Assembly: GCA_051453625.1 (NCBI GenBank)
Contig: JBOZIK010000001.1
Span: 178,300,726-178,323,954, forward strand
Length of the DNA stretch: 23,229 bases
Direction: 5' to 3'
Source: Welwitschia mirabilis
Taxonomy: Eukaryota; Gnetophyta; Gnetopsida; Welwitschiales
Below are positions 1 through 10,606 of the stretch, one piece after another. Every line of letters starts with the position of its first letter. Positions within the stretch are counted from its first letter, which is position 1. The translations under genes were made by a program, and so were the position numbers. Under the pieces are notes generated by a model. The model was not told where the DNA came from. It was given only the letters and a program-made list of their open reading frames with translations, and did not search any database.

Positions 1-360
1 ATGAGTAAATAAGATGTAAAATATATTATTATGTCCTCTTGAAACTTTTAATTTATTAGTTCTATCATGTGATTTTAATTTCTCACATAATGGAATTATA
101 TAATTTTAAATGTTTTGATAGGTTTTCTCATAAAACGTTTTAACATAATTGTTATCACCTCTTTGGTAAATTATAAATATTACAAACTAAGGTTAATTTT
201 AAAATAACATATTATTTGATAAGGAAATTAAATGAGGATAATTATCATTAACTAAAAACTTAATATACTTAGTGTTCAAGTAAATAAAGTTTATAAAATA
301 TGGGATATGATACTATTAGAATAAAATTAATTTTATATAAATATTACCTATAATGAATAA
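1..360. other. AT-rich intergenic DNA, nothing recognised
   Basis: Very AT-rich, with stops in all frames. I see no coding similarity, tRNA-like box or clear repeat. It lies directly upstream of the first LINE fragment and could be more of that element decayed beyond recognition. Confidence 0.6.
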
Positions 361-2100
361 TTTGATTTTATCAAAGGTAGATATATACTTAATAATGTGG
401 TTGATACATGTGAAGGAATGCAATACATAAAAAATTTTAATTATGCAAAGGCATATAATGAAATTCAATGGGGTTTGAAGCAGTTAGGATTTAACCACAA
501 ACTTCTTCATCTTATTATTTGTTTATTTAAATATTTTAATGCATTTATTGCTACTAAATATGATATTTCAAGGAATTGTAATATTATATGATTAGTTTGG
601 AAAGGATATCCATTAGCTTTTTATTCATCTATTATAGTAGCTGATTTTTTATGTCACACAATTTGCATAAATGAATAAGTAGCTCTAATTTAGGGGGTTC
701 ACATTCATAATGATCCCAAAAAAACTTAGTAACATGCATTTTCTAGATGACTCTTTATTCATTATCAAAAATGATAGATAGTAATTTCACATCTTCTTTA
801 TCCAATAGATCAATATTGGATTCTCTTAGGATCTTTAAAAAATTGGGATAATTTTTCTATTTTTACTTCATTCAGAAATTACAAGTGGATTTCTCTTTAA
901 TACAAGTTATTTATTTAGCCTACAGATACTTTTAAAGTTTTTAAATTTCTTTTTGATCTTTTAGATCACTAAAAAATATTTAGAATTAGGATTTTGATAA
1001 ATATTTAAAAAAAGATAGATAAATGGAAATCTACGAATGAAGCTTTCACTTATAGGAAGATTCATGATATGTAAATATATTGTGGCTTCTACTCATACTT
1101 ATTATAATTCTTACTAAGATCCCTCTTACTAAGATTGTAAAAAGATAAAGGTTATTTTAAGAAGTTACATGTAATTAGCATCTCAAATTTGAGAAGGTTT
1201 TGCTAATGTGGCTTGAAAAAGAAAAGATGGGTGTGCTAGGTTTTATAAATTATTTTAATTAGGCTTAATCTTTATGTAGTTAATAGAATTTGTTAGTAGT
1301 TAATAAATATGGTTATATCACTTATGTTTTTAAATACATTAGCTTATACCTTTGCTAAATGTTAGTCTATCTAAACTAATGTTCATTTTTTAAATTGAAT
1401 TGTCTTACTATATACAATAAGTAGACAATGTACTTATTTTCCAAAGCAACTAGAAGACATGAAAATCCATTCACCATCTTCTAAATTGATATTATATTAC
1501 ACTTTCTTCGTTAATGCTTAAAGTATTAAATCCATGGTGGCTTTCTTTATTTTATGATCCACTAGCATGTTGAACTCCTAAGTTGGCCTCAAGGTGGTTT
1601 TAAAAAGGCATTATTTCTTAAGTCGAATTCATTTTTAAGGGCAGTGGATTTAAGGTATAGACTTTCAAATGATCTATGACTCTTCCACAATAATGCATCT
1701 TGCTTATTTTAAGCTAAAGGATTTTCTAGATCATAACCTCCCACTAATTAATAATGATAAATCCATGTGGAATTCTCTTCATTTGACAGATGAATAAACT
1801 TAGAAAAAATCATAATCTGCTTTTCTCTACTTATTTTTTTATTACTTCTTATACTTATAAAGAACATGTGGATGATTTAGAATGTGTTTTAAAATCTGAT
1901 GTTTATTCAACTTGGAAATTACCAACTCTTCCTTAGGTAAAGCATCTCATTTGGTATCTCTTACATCATGGGCTCTCTTTAGAACTTCACTTACTTCATG
2001 TGGAATGACTTTAGAAATTTGTTACTCTTATGGTTTGGATGAAAGTCTTTTCCATATTTTTTATGAATGTAGATATGCAAGTTCTATTCGACTGTAAGTG
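361..2100 (+). pseudogene. 5'-truncated, decayed L1-type LINE: reverse transcriptase to zinc-binding tail
   Basis: Conceptual translation in shifting frames shows the usual order of a plant L1 ORF2. FIKGRYILNN at about 370-400 is followed by NYAKAYNEIQW (437-471), the palm motif A region. An altered RQGCPLAPYLF block (WKGYPLAFYSSIIVAD) lies at 600-640. HFLDDSLFIIKND at 737-775 stands where the FADD catalytic box belongs, so F/YADD has become FLDD. KLSLIGRF, the thumb-region LSLAGR block, is at about 1040-1065. The zf-RVT tail is at about 1925-2097 (VKHLIWYLLHHGLSLE in one frame, then DESLFHIFYECRYAS in another). There are many stops and several frameshifts. No ORF1 or endonuclease is visible upstream, as expected for a 5'-truncated insertion. 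It differs clearly from the LINE at 5347-10438, so it is a separate lineage. The 3' end is uncertain; no poly(A) tail or target-site duplication was found. Confidence 0.85.
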
Positions 2101-3313
2101 TTCAAAGCTCTATAAGGTTTCAAGACACATTGAAAATATATTTTCTTTAGCAATGCATCTCATTTACCTCCCTCTAACCTTTTTATATAAAAATGCGTTC
2201 ATTATATTCTTTTATATCAAATGTGAAAATATCATTATGATTTACTTTTCAATAAAAGTGATGCTCATTGAGAGGGCATATATTGTTCATTACGTTATTT
2301 TCCAAATTATATCATGGGTAGAGATAGTTTATTAAGAAGTTAATTAATCCCTATAATTTTTAGTGCATTCAGTGGATGAGCATTTATTTATGTAGGTACC
2401 TATCTCTGCATCCACATTCAAATTTAGAAAATCATCATTGATTAGTGCTTTTATTTTGAATATTGGTTCTTTTCATGTTCTAATTTTTAATCCTTTTAGC
2501 CTGTTATCCCAATTCTTCCTTTTTGATCCATACATGTTCTTAATGTTTCATGTAAGCTTGATGTTATTGATCTTGACATAAAACTTTTTATTTGGGCTTG
2601 ACACCCTTTAAAAAATTATTAAAGTAAAAAGGTACATTTACATTTAATAAAAACCCAATCTTTTAATAAAATAATACCAAATATTACTATAATAGAATAA
2701 TGAGATGAAAGGAAGAGGGGTTTGGAAGATGAGGAAATGATTGAATTATAGACCTAAGGTAAAGTTGGGAAAAAGAATGAGGTAGAAGGAGATCACTTAT
2801 AATGGTAAGGATTTGATTTACTTTTTTCCTTGTTCATGGGTGGTGTTTGTGATGGACACCACTTACATCTTCTTCTTCTTATTTCTTTCTTACTTTTTTT
2901 TTTAAAATTATTTTGAAAGAAAATTGTCTGTGTATGGCTTAAGAACCGGTATGCATATGAATATTAACTAAGATTTGAATTTAAAATGTGGCTAGGAAAT
3001 ATCTATTGTTCATAGAATTAGCAATGAAAGAAATATTTGATGATGGATCATTCAATCATGTTGCTTTACTTATGCTTTTGAAGTTTCATTTTTGGAAGTT
3101 ATTCTTACTAATATGGTTGCCTATGTTACTTTTATGTGTTTTAAACTTTTTATTTAATATTATACTATTGTACAAATTAATTCTCATGCTTTTAAATGAT
3201 TTGAAATCTAAATTTATCATTGATGATATTTTTACACTAATCTAGTAGTCCTCCAAATTTCACATAAGAATAGATTTAGTTTTTAGAGTTATAGGTTATC
3301 AAAGTTAAAGTTT
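2101..3313. other. AT-rich intergenic DNA, no gene recognised
   Basis: Short open stretches here (for example 2988-3245) give hydrophobic, low-complexity translations typical of AT-rich noise and match no family I know. The first part may still be LINE 3' sequence. A small perfect hairpin (7-bp arms GTGGTGT / ACACCAC, 9-base loop) lies at 2840-2862, followed by a pyrimidine-rich tract to about 2900. Confidence 0.55.
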
Positions 3314-3599
3314 GCTAATGGAGTGGCAGTCTAGTTAGGGGAACATTCATCTTTAATTTAAGAGGTNNNNNNNNNNNNNNNNNNNNNNNNNNNNNNNNNN
3401 NNNNNNNNNNNNNNNNNNNNNNNNNNNNNNNNNNNNNNNNNNNNNNNNNNNNNNNNNNNNNNNNNNTTATGGGTTTAAACATTTGGATGCCCTTCTTAGC
3501 ATATTGTAATCCCTCAATGTAATTCTATCATTTGGCTAGTGATGGATGTACTTATTGATGAGGAATATAATCGCTAAAACTTTTGAGCTTGACATCCCT
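3314..3599 (+). mobile_element. tRNA-derived SINE, copy 1 (interrupted by a 100-N gap)
   Basis: Starts GCTAATGG and carries a pol III A-box-like stretch, TGGCAGTCTAGTTAGG, at about 3324-3339. After the gap there is a B-box-like GGTTTAAAC. The whole unit aligns on the opposite strand with 10607-10789: the same GCTAATG start, A box, B box, GGATGCCC..CTT..GCA block and closing AAAACTTTTGAGCTTGACATC. Without the Ns it is 186 bases, against 183 for the other copy. tRNA-derived SINEs are non-coding and rely on LINE enzymes to move. No target-site duplication or clear 3' tail was identified. Confidence 0.6.
3367..3466. other. Assembly gap, exactly 100 N
   Basis: A run of 100 N placed inside SINE copy 1. 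Alignment with the other SINE copy leaves room for about zero missing bases, so the length looks like a scaffolding placeholder. Confidence 0.97.
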
Positions 3600-4840
3600 C
3601 CTTTTCCCTAAGGTTAGGATTTTAAAACTAAATCAAAATGTTTTATTTTCTATTAAGATTTTTTTTATAGGATTTAAAACATTAGTTATATAGACCTAAT
3701 AAAGATTTTTTGTTATATAATCTTAGGAATAATATATTTCTAATGAAATTGGAGTCACATAACACAAAGTTCTAGTTAGTGATATATCAACTATTAAATT
3801 TAAAATATTCATTTTTTATGCCATAAAAAGATACGTCTATTAATGCATGTGTAAAGAATGTTTTAGTCAATGATTTTGAGGGATTCTTATTCTCGTATTT
3901 TGGTATCTTCCCAACCTATTTAAAATTAAAATTTTTCACAATTTCATTAAGAGATGAATGATTTATTTTAAAAAAATGGAATTGTAATTTTCTATAGATT
4001 TTGGTAACATTTTAACATGTAATTCACATTTAGTAAATTCATTTTTTACATGGTGACATTTGATTTAGATTGATAAGTAAAAATTACATGATTGAAAGAA
4101 AAACATGAGATTAAGGATAGTAACAATGATTATGGGACATTACTTTAATTAAAGTTTCCATGATGTTCAAGGTTAGTATATGTTGGAATTTAATTCTTAC
4201 ATAATAAAACTTATGTAAAATGAAACGTTGTCTTGCATATAATGAATCCTATGGAAGCTTCTTTCTATAAAGTTCTCTTTATAAAGCTTATAGAAGATCC
4301 ATCTTCAGTTTCGTATGGAACCAAAACAATCCGTATTGAAGCTTAAGTTATATAAGGTACATATAATACCTTGTGAAACTTGAATAACTCATATAGAATG
4401 GTAACCTCTTTATAGTAGTTTGCAGCACCATTATCATACGATGGTACTTATTTAATGTAACTAGCAACCCAAATTACATAAAACTGTTAAACCATGATGA
4501 CATAGCTACAATACCAAGTAAGTTTAATGTCTAAAGCATAAACTTTAGTGTTTACATAAGCTTGTTAGCTAATCAAACTATGTATAGGTCTTGTATTAAT
4601 ATTATTGATTAGTCTACTAAACAAAGCCTTTAATTTTAATATATTTTTAGATATTTATGCCTTCAAGATTTTTGAATGACCATAACTTGGTATCTGGGCC
4701 TTTATTTTGATTCCATAAATACTATTAGCTATATCTTAATGATGAAACTTATTCTGATGGTTATATAGAATACTTTGATAAATCTATGACTAATGAAATT
4801 ATTTTTAATAATAGGAATGTCAGAAGAGCTATTGCTCTTA
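3600..4840. other. AT-rich intergenic DNA, nothing recognised
   Basis: Stops are dense in all six frames. I found no transposon protein, tRNA or LTR pair. Around 4260-4290 there is a short local repetition (two close copies of a TATAAAG-containing motif). It may be old LTR or LINE debris, but I cannot show that. Confidence 0.5.
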
Positions 4841-5346
4841 CAAAGGAAGACAAGTGTGGCGAGTTTCTTTACGTAGATTTTCTGCGAATTAGACTGAAAA
4901 TGACCTAGCGGATGGCTTCATGAAGGGTTGCGTTCTCTGTTCTATGATCTACGTGGTGGTGGCTTTCTTCTTCTATGCAGATTTCTGTGTGCCGTGTTAT
5001 TCTTACAGCTATGGGCCTCGTTTGCTGCACCATTACAAGCCTCACTCTCAAAAGTTCTCTAAAAACTTGAGCGGTGCTCTGATTTTAGCCTTTTCTATGG
5101 AACTGATCTCTGCATGTGTGAAAAAATGATAGATCCTTGCATGCACTGGAGAGTGTCATAAATTAATAAAGTGATTAATAGTTTTTTGAATAAATTGTAT
5201 GCATGCATGTTACTTCACCGTGGAGGCCTTGCATGCAACAACATCACATAACTTTCAAGAAAGTTCACCTTTTTTTCTTTTGGATGACCTCGAACATTTC
5301 AGCTTCATCAATTTTAAATGTGTCTTTTAAGAAACAAAAACTAGAA
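4840..5346 (+). other. Possible 5' UTR of the full-length LINE
   Basis: From about 4840 base composition changes: less AT-rich, with CT-rich and GT-rich runs. The region lies immediately upstream of LINE ORF1 at 5347. Plant L1 elements have a 5' UTR carrying an internal promoter, so this is a natural reading, but there is no sequence match to prove it. A short open stretch at 4920-5129 gives a cysteine- and aromatic-rich translation of no recognised family. Three GCATGC motifs lie at 5139, 5201 and 5231. Confidence 0.35.
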
Positions 5347-6537
5347 ATGGCTGAGGTACCCTATAACTCCATGCCCGTAGCTGAAGACAATGATATGGCT
5401 CTAAATAATGATTATATTATTGTTGACTTAGAGTTTCCCTAAGATATTTTTAACAAAACCATTCGCACATTTGAATAACTTTATGCTATCAGTTTCTTCA
5501 CTAGAAGAATTCCTTCTTTTTCTATTCTTAATGACTAGATTCAAAAAAATTGGATTAGTTAAAACATTAGAGTCTTTGTTGTCTCAAATATGATAAAAGG
5601 TTTCTTTCTTTTTACTTTTAAATCTAAATAAATGGCAGATTGAATGAAACAATAACTAGTTTGGAATATTTCAGGCATCTATCTCATTTTGCAGCCATGA
5701 TTTAAAGGCTTCGATCTAGAAAAAGCTCCTCAAAGTACCATTTCCATTTGGATTAAATTCCCAAATCTTCTAGTTAATGTTCTACCTCATGTTGATGTCT
5801 TAGATGCTGAAATTGGACATGGTATTGGAATGGAGACCTTCTCAAGATTACATGCTCACCTCACAAGGAGAATTTGTGTCTCTATTAATCTAAATAAATT
5901 GTTACCTAAGGTTATCAGATTATCAGTTGATGGAGCAATTATTCTCTAAAAGGTCACTTATTTAACTTTGCCAAATTTCTGTTACTATTGCAAAGAGCCT
6001 GACCATGTAAGGGCACATTGTCCTAAAATCTTAGTTAAGATGGAAGTGGATAGAGTTTTAGCAGAAAAAGTAGCCAATGAACTCCAGCAAAATAATATTA
6101 TAAGAGAAAATCATCAAACTTCTTAAGAAGAAGTCCATGCTAATCACACTTCTCAGGAACTAATTGTTACTAAGATCACAAAAGCTAATAAGAAGAACTC
6201 AGATAAAGGGAACATTTCTCAAACCTCTACAGAGGAGTTACACACTTTGAGTTAGGAGAATAAACAAAAGGCTACTCAATATCCTAAGTCGATCAATAAG
6301 GATAATGATACAGATGAAGGATGGCAAACTGTTGGTAAGAAATCATATGCTTATGCTGCTAGAACCAATCCCTTATTTATCCCCTCTAGGGTTATGAATC
6401 ATATGACTAAATCTAGCAATGGTATCATAAATCAATTCAGAAGACAAAGCAAATCAGTAGCTAATAGTTTCAAATCTATGAACTCATGGCAAGTTATTGG
6501 AGAGGGGATCAAGTCCCCTACTGACCTCACCTCATGA
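5347..6537 (+). pseudogene. LINE ORF1 (DUF4283-like RNA-binding domain plus CCHC zinc knuckle), nonsense-riddled
   Basis: One frame runs from ATG 5347 to TGA 6535-6537 without any indel, 396 codons. At least ten in-frame stops interrupt it. The N-terminal half resembles the DUF4283 domain of plant L1 ORF1/gag-like proteins: a FFTRRIPSFS..NDWIQKNW-like stretch, a PWF-type motif where the codon is now TGA (about 5700), and SIWIKFPNLLVNVLPHVDVL. It ends in a zinc knuckle, CYYCKEPDHVRAHC (5989-6030), with CX2CX4HX4C spacing. The C-terminal third is polar and rich in K, N, Q and S. ORF1 proteins bind LINE RNA. Almost every stop stands where Gln (CAA/CAG) or Trp (TGG) would be expected. The terminator overlaps the ORF2 start as ATGA. 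Start 5347 is chosen because it is the first ATG giving this frame; a start slightly upstream is possible. Confidence 0.8.
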
Positions 6538-9500
6538 ATCTCATCTCTTGGAATGTTCAAGGCCTCTTAAACCCCCAAAGAAAATACACTGTCTGAGGTT
6601 ATATAGCTAAAAAGAACTTAGATATAGTCTTTCTTCAAGAAATTAAAATTCAAGTTTTCAGCTTTAAACTACTTGTAATAGCATTTTTTCCAAGAGTTCT
6701 TCCTTCATTTTTTATCATTCTAGAGGCAGAGGAGGAGTGATTATTCTCCTTCATTAGAAGTTTAATAATCATATTATTGATCATGCTTAAGATCATAAAG
6801 GTAATTGTGTTTGGATTCGTTTGAATTGGAATAGCTCTATTGTTGGGATGGCCAATATTTATGCTCCTTCTATCATATCAGATAGATGTGCTCTTTGGAA
6901 ATGGCTCCATGACTCTCTTTCAGAAGCTTCATGCATCTTTGTGGAAGAATTCAATATGATTGAAAATGTTGAAGATAAAAGCGGAGGTAATAAAGGAGAC
7001 CTAGACATTAATGAGTTCGACAGTTGGATGTCTCTTAAAAGCAAATTTCAGTTACAGGATGCTAATGCTACCAACAAAATTAACTCTATTAAGGAATGTT
7101 TCACATGGTCCAATGCCAGAGCTGGTCAAGTTTCATTACTTCTTAGCTTGACCGGGTTTATTTGTCTTCGAATTCAAGTATTATTATCTTCCATCATACA
7201 AAGATCCTAGTTTCAACTGATTACACTTAGATCTTATTTGATCATTTCCCCATTTTGTGGTCTATCCAATCTTCTAATGTTCAACACATCAATAACGATC
7301 TCTTTATTTTCAACACTACTTTCCTTCAGAGTAAAAACCTATGGTCCCTTCTCATGCACATTTGGAACGTTGTTCCTCGTTTGGTTGGTAACAATGAATG
7401 GATTGATTGGTGGAATAACAGTATTTTATGTACTCAACATTTTGCCAAACATGCAGAAAAAAGTTTAGCAACTAATACAGCCTCTTATCAGAAAAGCCTC
7501 GTGTCAAAAGTAGAATTTTATCAACTAAAAGTCAACTCGGGGCACTACAGTAACCGAGATTTTGATTTGCTAAAAATATATAAAGATTGTCTAAGACGAG
7601 TCGAGCATTACAAGGCTCAAGGTGCCCACCTTCATGCCCGATTGGCTTGGCTTAAAATGAAAGATCAAGCTTCATCTTATTTTTTCAATTTCTTAAAAGA
7701 CAAGTACTCTTCTTCTCACATAGAAGCTATTGAAGATGGGAATGTAATTCAAACCTCTAGAGATCAGATTCTACAAGTTTTTTATAAACATTACTCTAAG
7801 ATTTTCTTTGTCAATTCAGTTGACGACACAGTTATTGACACTTGTCTTAGTAATCTTCAGCCCTTCAATCATAAATCCTTTGATGATGACCAATGTCTCT
7901 ATAAAAATGAATTCCTTAATGCCCTTTAGCAACTTAAGGATGATAAAGCTCCAGGTCTGGATGGCCTTTCAAGAGAATTCTTTTCTAAATTCTGGCACGT
8001 AATTGTAACAGATGCATTAAATGTTTACAAAGAGGCTTTAAGCATCAAATCCCTCGGAACTTATCTCAACACTGGAATAGTTGAACTTCTATCTAAAATA
8101 GGGGACTCTCACAACATCAATAATTAGAGACCTATCACTCTTTTAAATGTAATTTAAAAAATTATTTGCAAGGCAGTGGCTAATAGATTAAAGAAATTTC
8201 TTCACTCTCTTATCAGTAAAGAGCAAAGTGGTTTTGTTCTAAATAGATACATCTTAGATAATGTGCTCACTGCAGTTAAATCTATGCACTAGGCAAACAT
8301 CTCCTCTCAATAAGCTATTCTTTTGAAGCTTAATTTTACTAAATCTTATGATAGACTTAATTGAAATTTTCTTACTCACGTTATCTGTCATCATCAACTA
8401 GGACAAGTTTTTGAAAATCATGTTCAGATGCTTCTAGTCAATGCTACTTCTATTTTTTGCATTAATGGTATCTTATCTCATCCCATTTCTCTTTAATGAT
8501 CAGTTAGGCAGGGGTGTCCCTTAGCTTCTTATCTTTTTATCATAGTAGAAGACACTCTTGGAGCTCTTCTTAAAACTCAACATTCCTCCAGAAATCTTCA
8601 TGGTATTCACCTTCCTAATAGTAATACATTTCTATACAACCAATTTGCGGATGATACCTTTCTCTTGATCAAAGAAACTAAATCAGATTTTTAAAAAGCA
8701 CTAGATACTCTGAACATTTATTATTAAGCCTCAGGTTCTCAAATTAACTAGAACAAAACCACTGCCATCTGTTCCATCCTTAATGAAAGGCCTTGTTGGT
8801 CTTACTACTTCAATATCCAATGGCTTCCCCCATCGATCATTTTAAACTTTTGGGAATCCCTATCGCTTTATCAAACAGTTCCTTCAGTATGTGGTAGATG
8901 GTTTTTGGAAAATCATTGTCTTTAGCAGGGAGACTNNNNNNNNNNNNNNNNNNNNNNNNNNNNNNNNNNNNNNNNNNNNNNNNNNNNNNNNNNNNNNNNN
9001 NNNNNNNNNNNNNNNNNNNNNNNNNNNNNNNNNNNAGATGGTTTTTGGAAAATCATTGTCTTTAGCAGGGAGACTTATTATCTGTATTCATATTCTAATT
9101 TATTATGCTTCCTTCATGTCCCCCTCTATATTTGCTTATGATACTGTTGATAAAATTTTGTGAAGTTTTTAATGGGGGAATACTTCAAATGGTAGATTTT
9201 TTCATAGAGTTGCTTGGAGTGCGTGTTGACATTCCAAATATTTATGTGGTTTAGCGATTCCTTCCTTAGAACATCAAGGTATTTTATTAGCTTTTAAATG
9301 GATAGTTCATTTCTTGGATGGGGACGAGGCCTGGAAGGTAATATTTAGGCATTATTTTGCTAATAGCAATATGCATTCAAACCATTTATGGGAAGGTATT
9401 CATTGGAGCAATTCTATTTTTTTTTTATGGTACCTTCAAAATCAAAGGATCCTATGTTTTCCAGAAAATGTTTAAGTCTTGGCATAAACTCAAAAGTTTT

Positions 9501-10438
9501 CTTCTCTGGCAGCCTGCTAATTTAAGTCACAATCAGCTAGCCACTCATTCTCCTTGGTGGTCTCCGACCTTCCAAATTGCAGATAACTCTTTGGCTTCTC
9601 ACTTTCTAGCTATATTTCTTAGATTGGTAAAAGTAGGGCTTCTTCACCTAGACCAATTTGTTACTCAATAAGATAATTGTATTAAAATCAATTGGTTTTA
9701 TCTTAAATCCAAATGGAAGGTTTAAAAGCTGGATCTTCCTATTATCAAACATAAAGAAGATGTGGTTTCTAGAATTAAGTGGCATCACAGTAACAAGAAC
9801 TAGTGGGATGATTGGCTTTGGCCCTTTGGAAATCATATTACTTAGTTATGTCTTTCTACAGCTCGCACATGGTTCCAGAACTTTGGCAGTCTCATAAAAA
9901 AGCTAAACTTCAAATGACATATTGATTGGATGGAGATAAACGGAAAAAAGTTTTCAAAGAAGTTTGGAGGATTAGAGCTCATCCTAAAACTAAAATTTTC
10001 TTTTGGTATCATATTCAACAAGGTCTTCCTATTGGTCACTGTCTTCAACTTTTGGGAGTTGCTCATCCTTTGTTCCCTCTATGTTAAGCTCCAAAAACCT
10101 TCCAGCACACTTTCTGGGATTGCCGCATTACTCAACAGGTTTGGGATTTTATTACAAATATTGGTAGACTAGGTACTCCTCTTCAGTATCCTAATTCCAT
10201 TTTATTGCAAGGCCCTCCAGACACCTTCTCTAAGCATGGTTGGAATATCCTTATCCTTGAATGTGTCCAGTTTATTTGAAAATCTTGGTGCAATTCTTGG
10301 TTTAATAAGGATTCCTTTCAAAACTCCTCCGTAGACACTAAATTTTCAATTCTAGCAATAGTTCCCCTTCAATATGAAGCTTCAGATATTCGCTCAAATT
10401 ATAAATTTCTAAATATCCACTACCATAAGTTCCTCTAA
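6534..10438 (+). pseudogene. LINE ORF2: AP-type endonuclease, reverse transcriptase, zf-RVT; nonfunctional
   Basis: Starts MNLISWNVQGL at 6534, the classic N-terminus of plant L1 endonuclease. Further endonuclease blocks follow: FLQEIK (about 6630), GMANIYAP (6845-6870), FVEEFNMIE (GDFN-like, about 6940), FTWSNARAGQ (7100-7130), and, after a frameshift, LDRVYLSS and DHFPI (about 7240). Reverse transcriptase: DDKAPGLDGLSREFF (7940-7984), RPITLLN, SGFVLNRYILDNV (about 8230-8267), LNFTKSYDRLN (motif A), SVRQGCPLASYLFII (about 8501-8545), QFADDTFL (8641-8664, intact FADD) and LLGIPIAL. KSLSLAGRLII lies across the N gap. The zf-RVT tail is at 9940-10150 (HTFWDCRITQQVWDF). ORF2 protein nicks target DNA and copies LINE RNA at the nick. 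Numerous stops and several frameshifts inactivate it. From 7255 to about 8850 there is a single frame broken almost only by stops. The end at 10438 is the first stop after the last recognisable block and is uncertain. Confidence 0.88.
8896..9075. other. 100-N assembly gap (8936-9035) with identical 40-base flanks
   Basis: The 40 bases just before the N run (8896-8935) are repeated exactly just after it (9036-9075). Both encode the same KSLSLAGR region of LINE ORF2. If the two copies are overlaid and the Ns dropped, the reading frame continues normally. The gap therefore looks like an unmerged contig overlap. Confidence 0.93.
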
Positions 10439-10606
10439 ATGATTGGTGCTTTGTAGCTCCCAGTTTTCTTCTGTTTCTCTGCTCTTGTAACCATCTTGGG
10501 GGGTGCAGTTACTTTCTATCCTTCTTTGGGCTCTGCTAAGGTGTACTCTTTGTCAAGATTTTCTTCACCTGAACAATACCCCCTCCACACTCTCCACACC
10601 CATAAT

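Larger units (their letters stand above)
5347..10560 (+). mobile_element. Near full-length L1-type LINE (non-LTR retrotransposon)
   Basis: Whole-element view of the two ORFs above plus a presumed 3' UTR to about 10560. The order ORF1 with CCHC knuckle, endonuclease, RT, zf-RVT is that of the plant L1 clade. The 5' edge may reach 4840 if the less AT-rich stretch there is the 5' UTR. No terminal poly(A) or target-site duplication was found, so both edges are approximate. The recorded length includes a 100-N gap and a 40-base duplicated flank, both probably artefacts. Confidence 0.75.

Noticed and set aside
2560-2615. Possible third SINE tail (AAAACTTTTT..GGGCTTGACACCC)
   Set aside because: It resembles the 3' block of the other copies, but no A box, B box or 5' end is found upstream.
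2840-2862. GTGGTGT/ACACCAC hairpin
   Set aside because: Seven-base palindromes of this kind are expected by chance in 23 kb.
2988-3245. 85-codon hydrophobic open frame that might be a small membrane protein
   Set aside because: Composition (L, F, I, K) is what AT-rich random DNA gives; no signal, promoter or family match.
5347-8850. Stop codon reassignment (stops read as Gln/Trp) in the LINE
   Set aside because: TAG stands for both Gln and Trp, all three stops are affected, and the host receptor gene uses normal stops; deamination explains it better.
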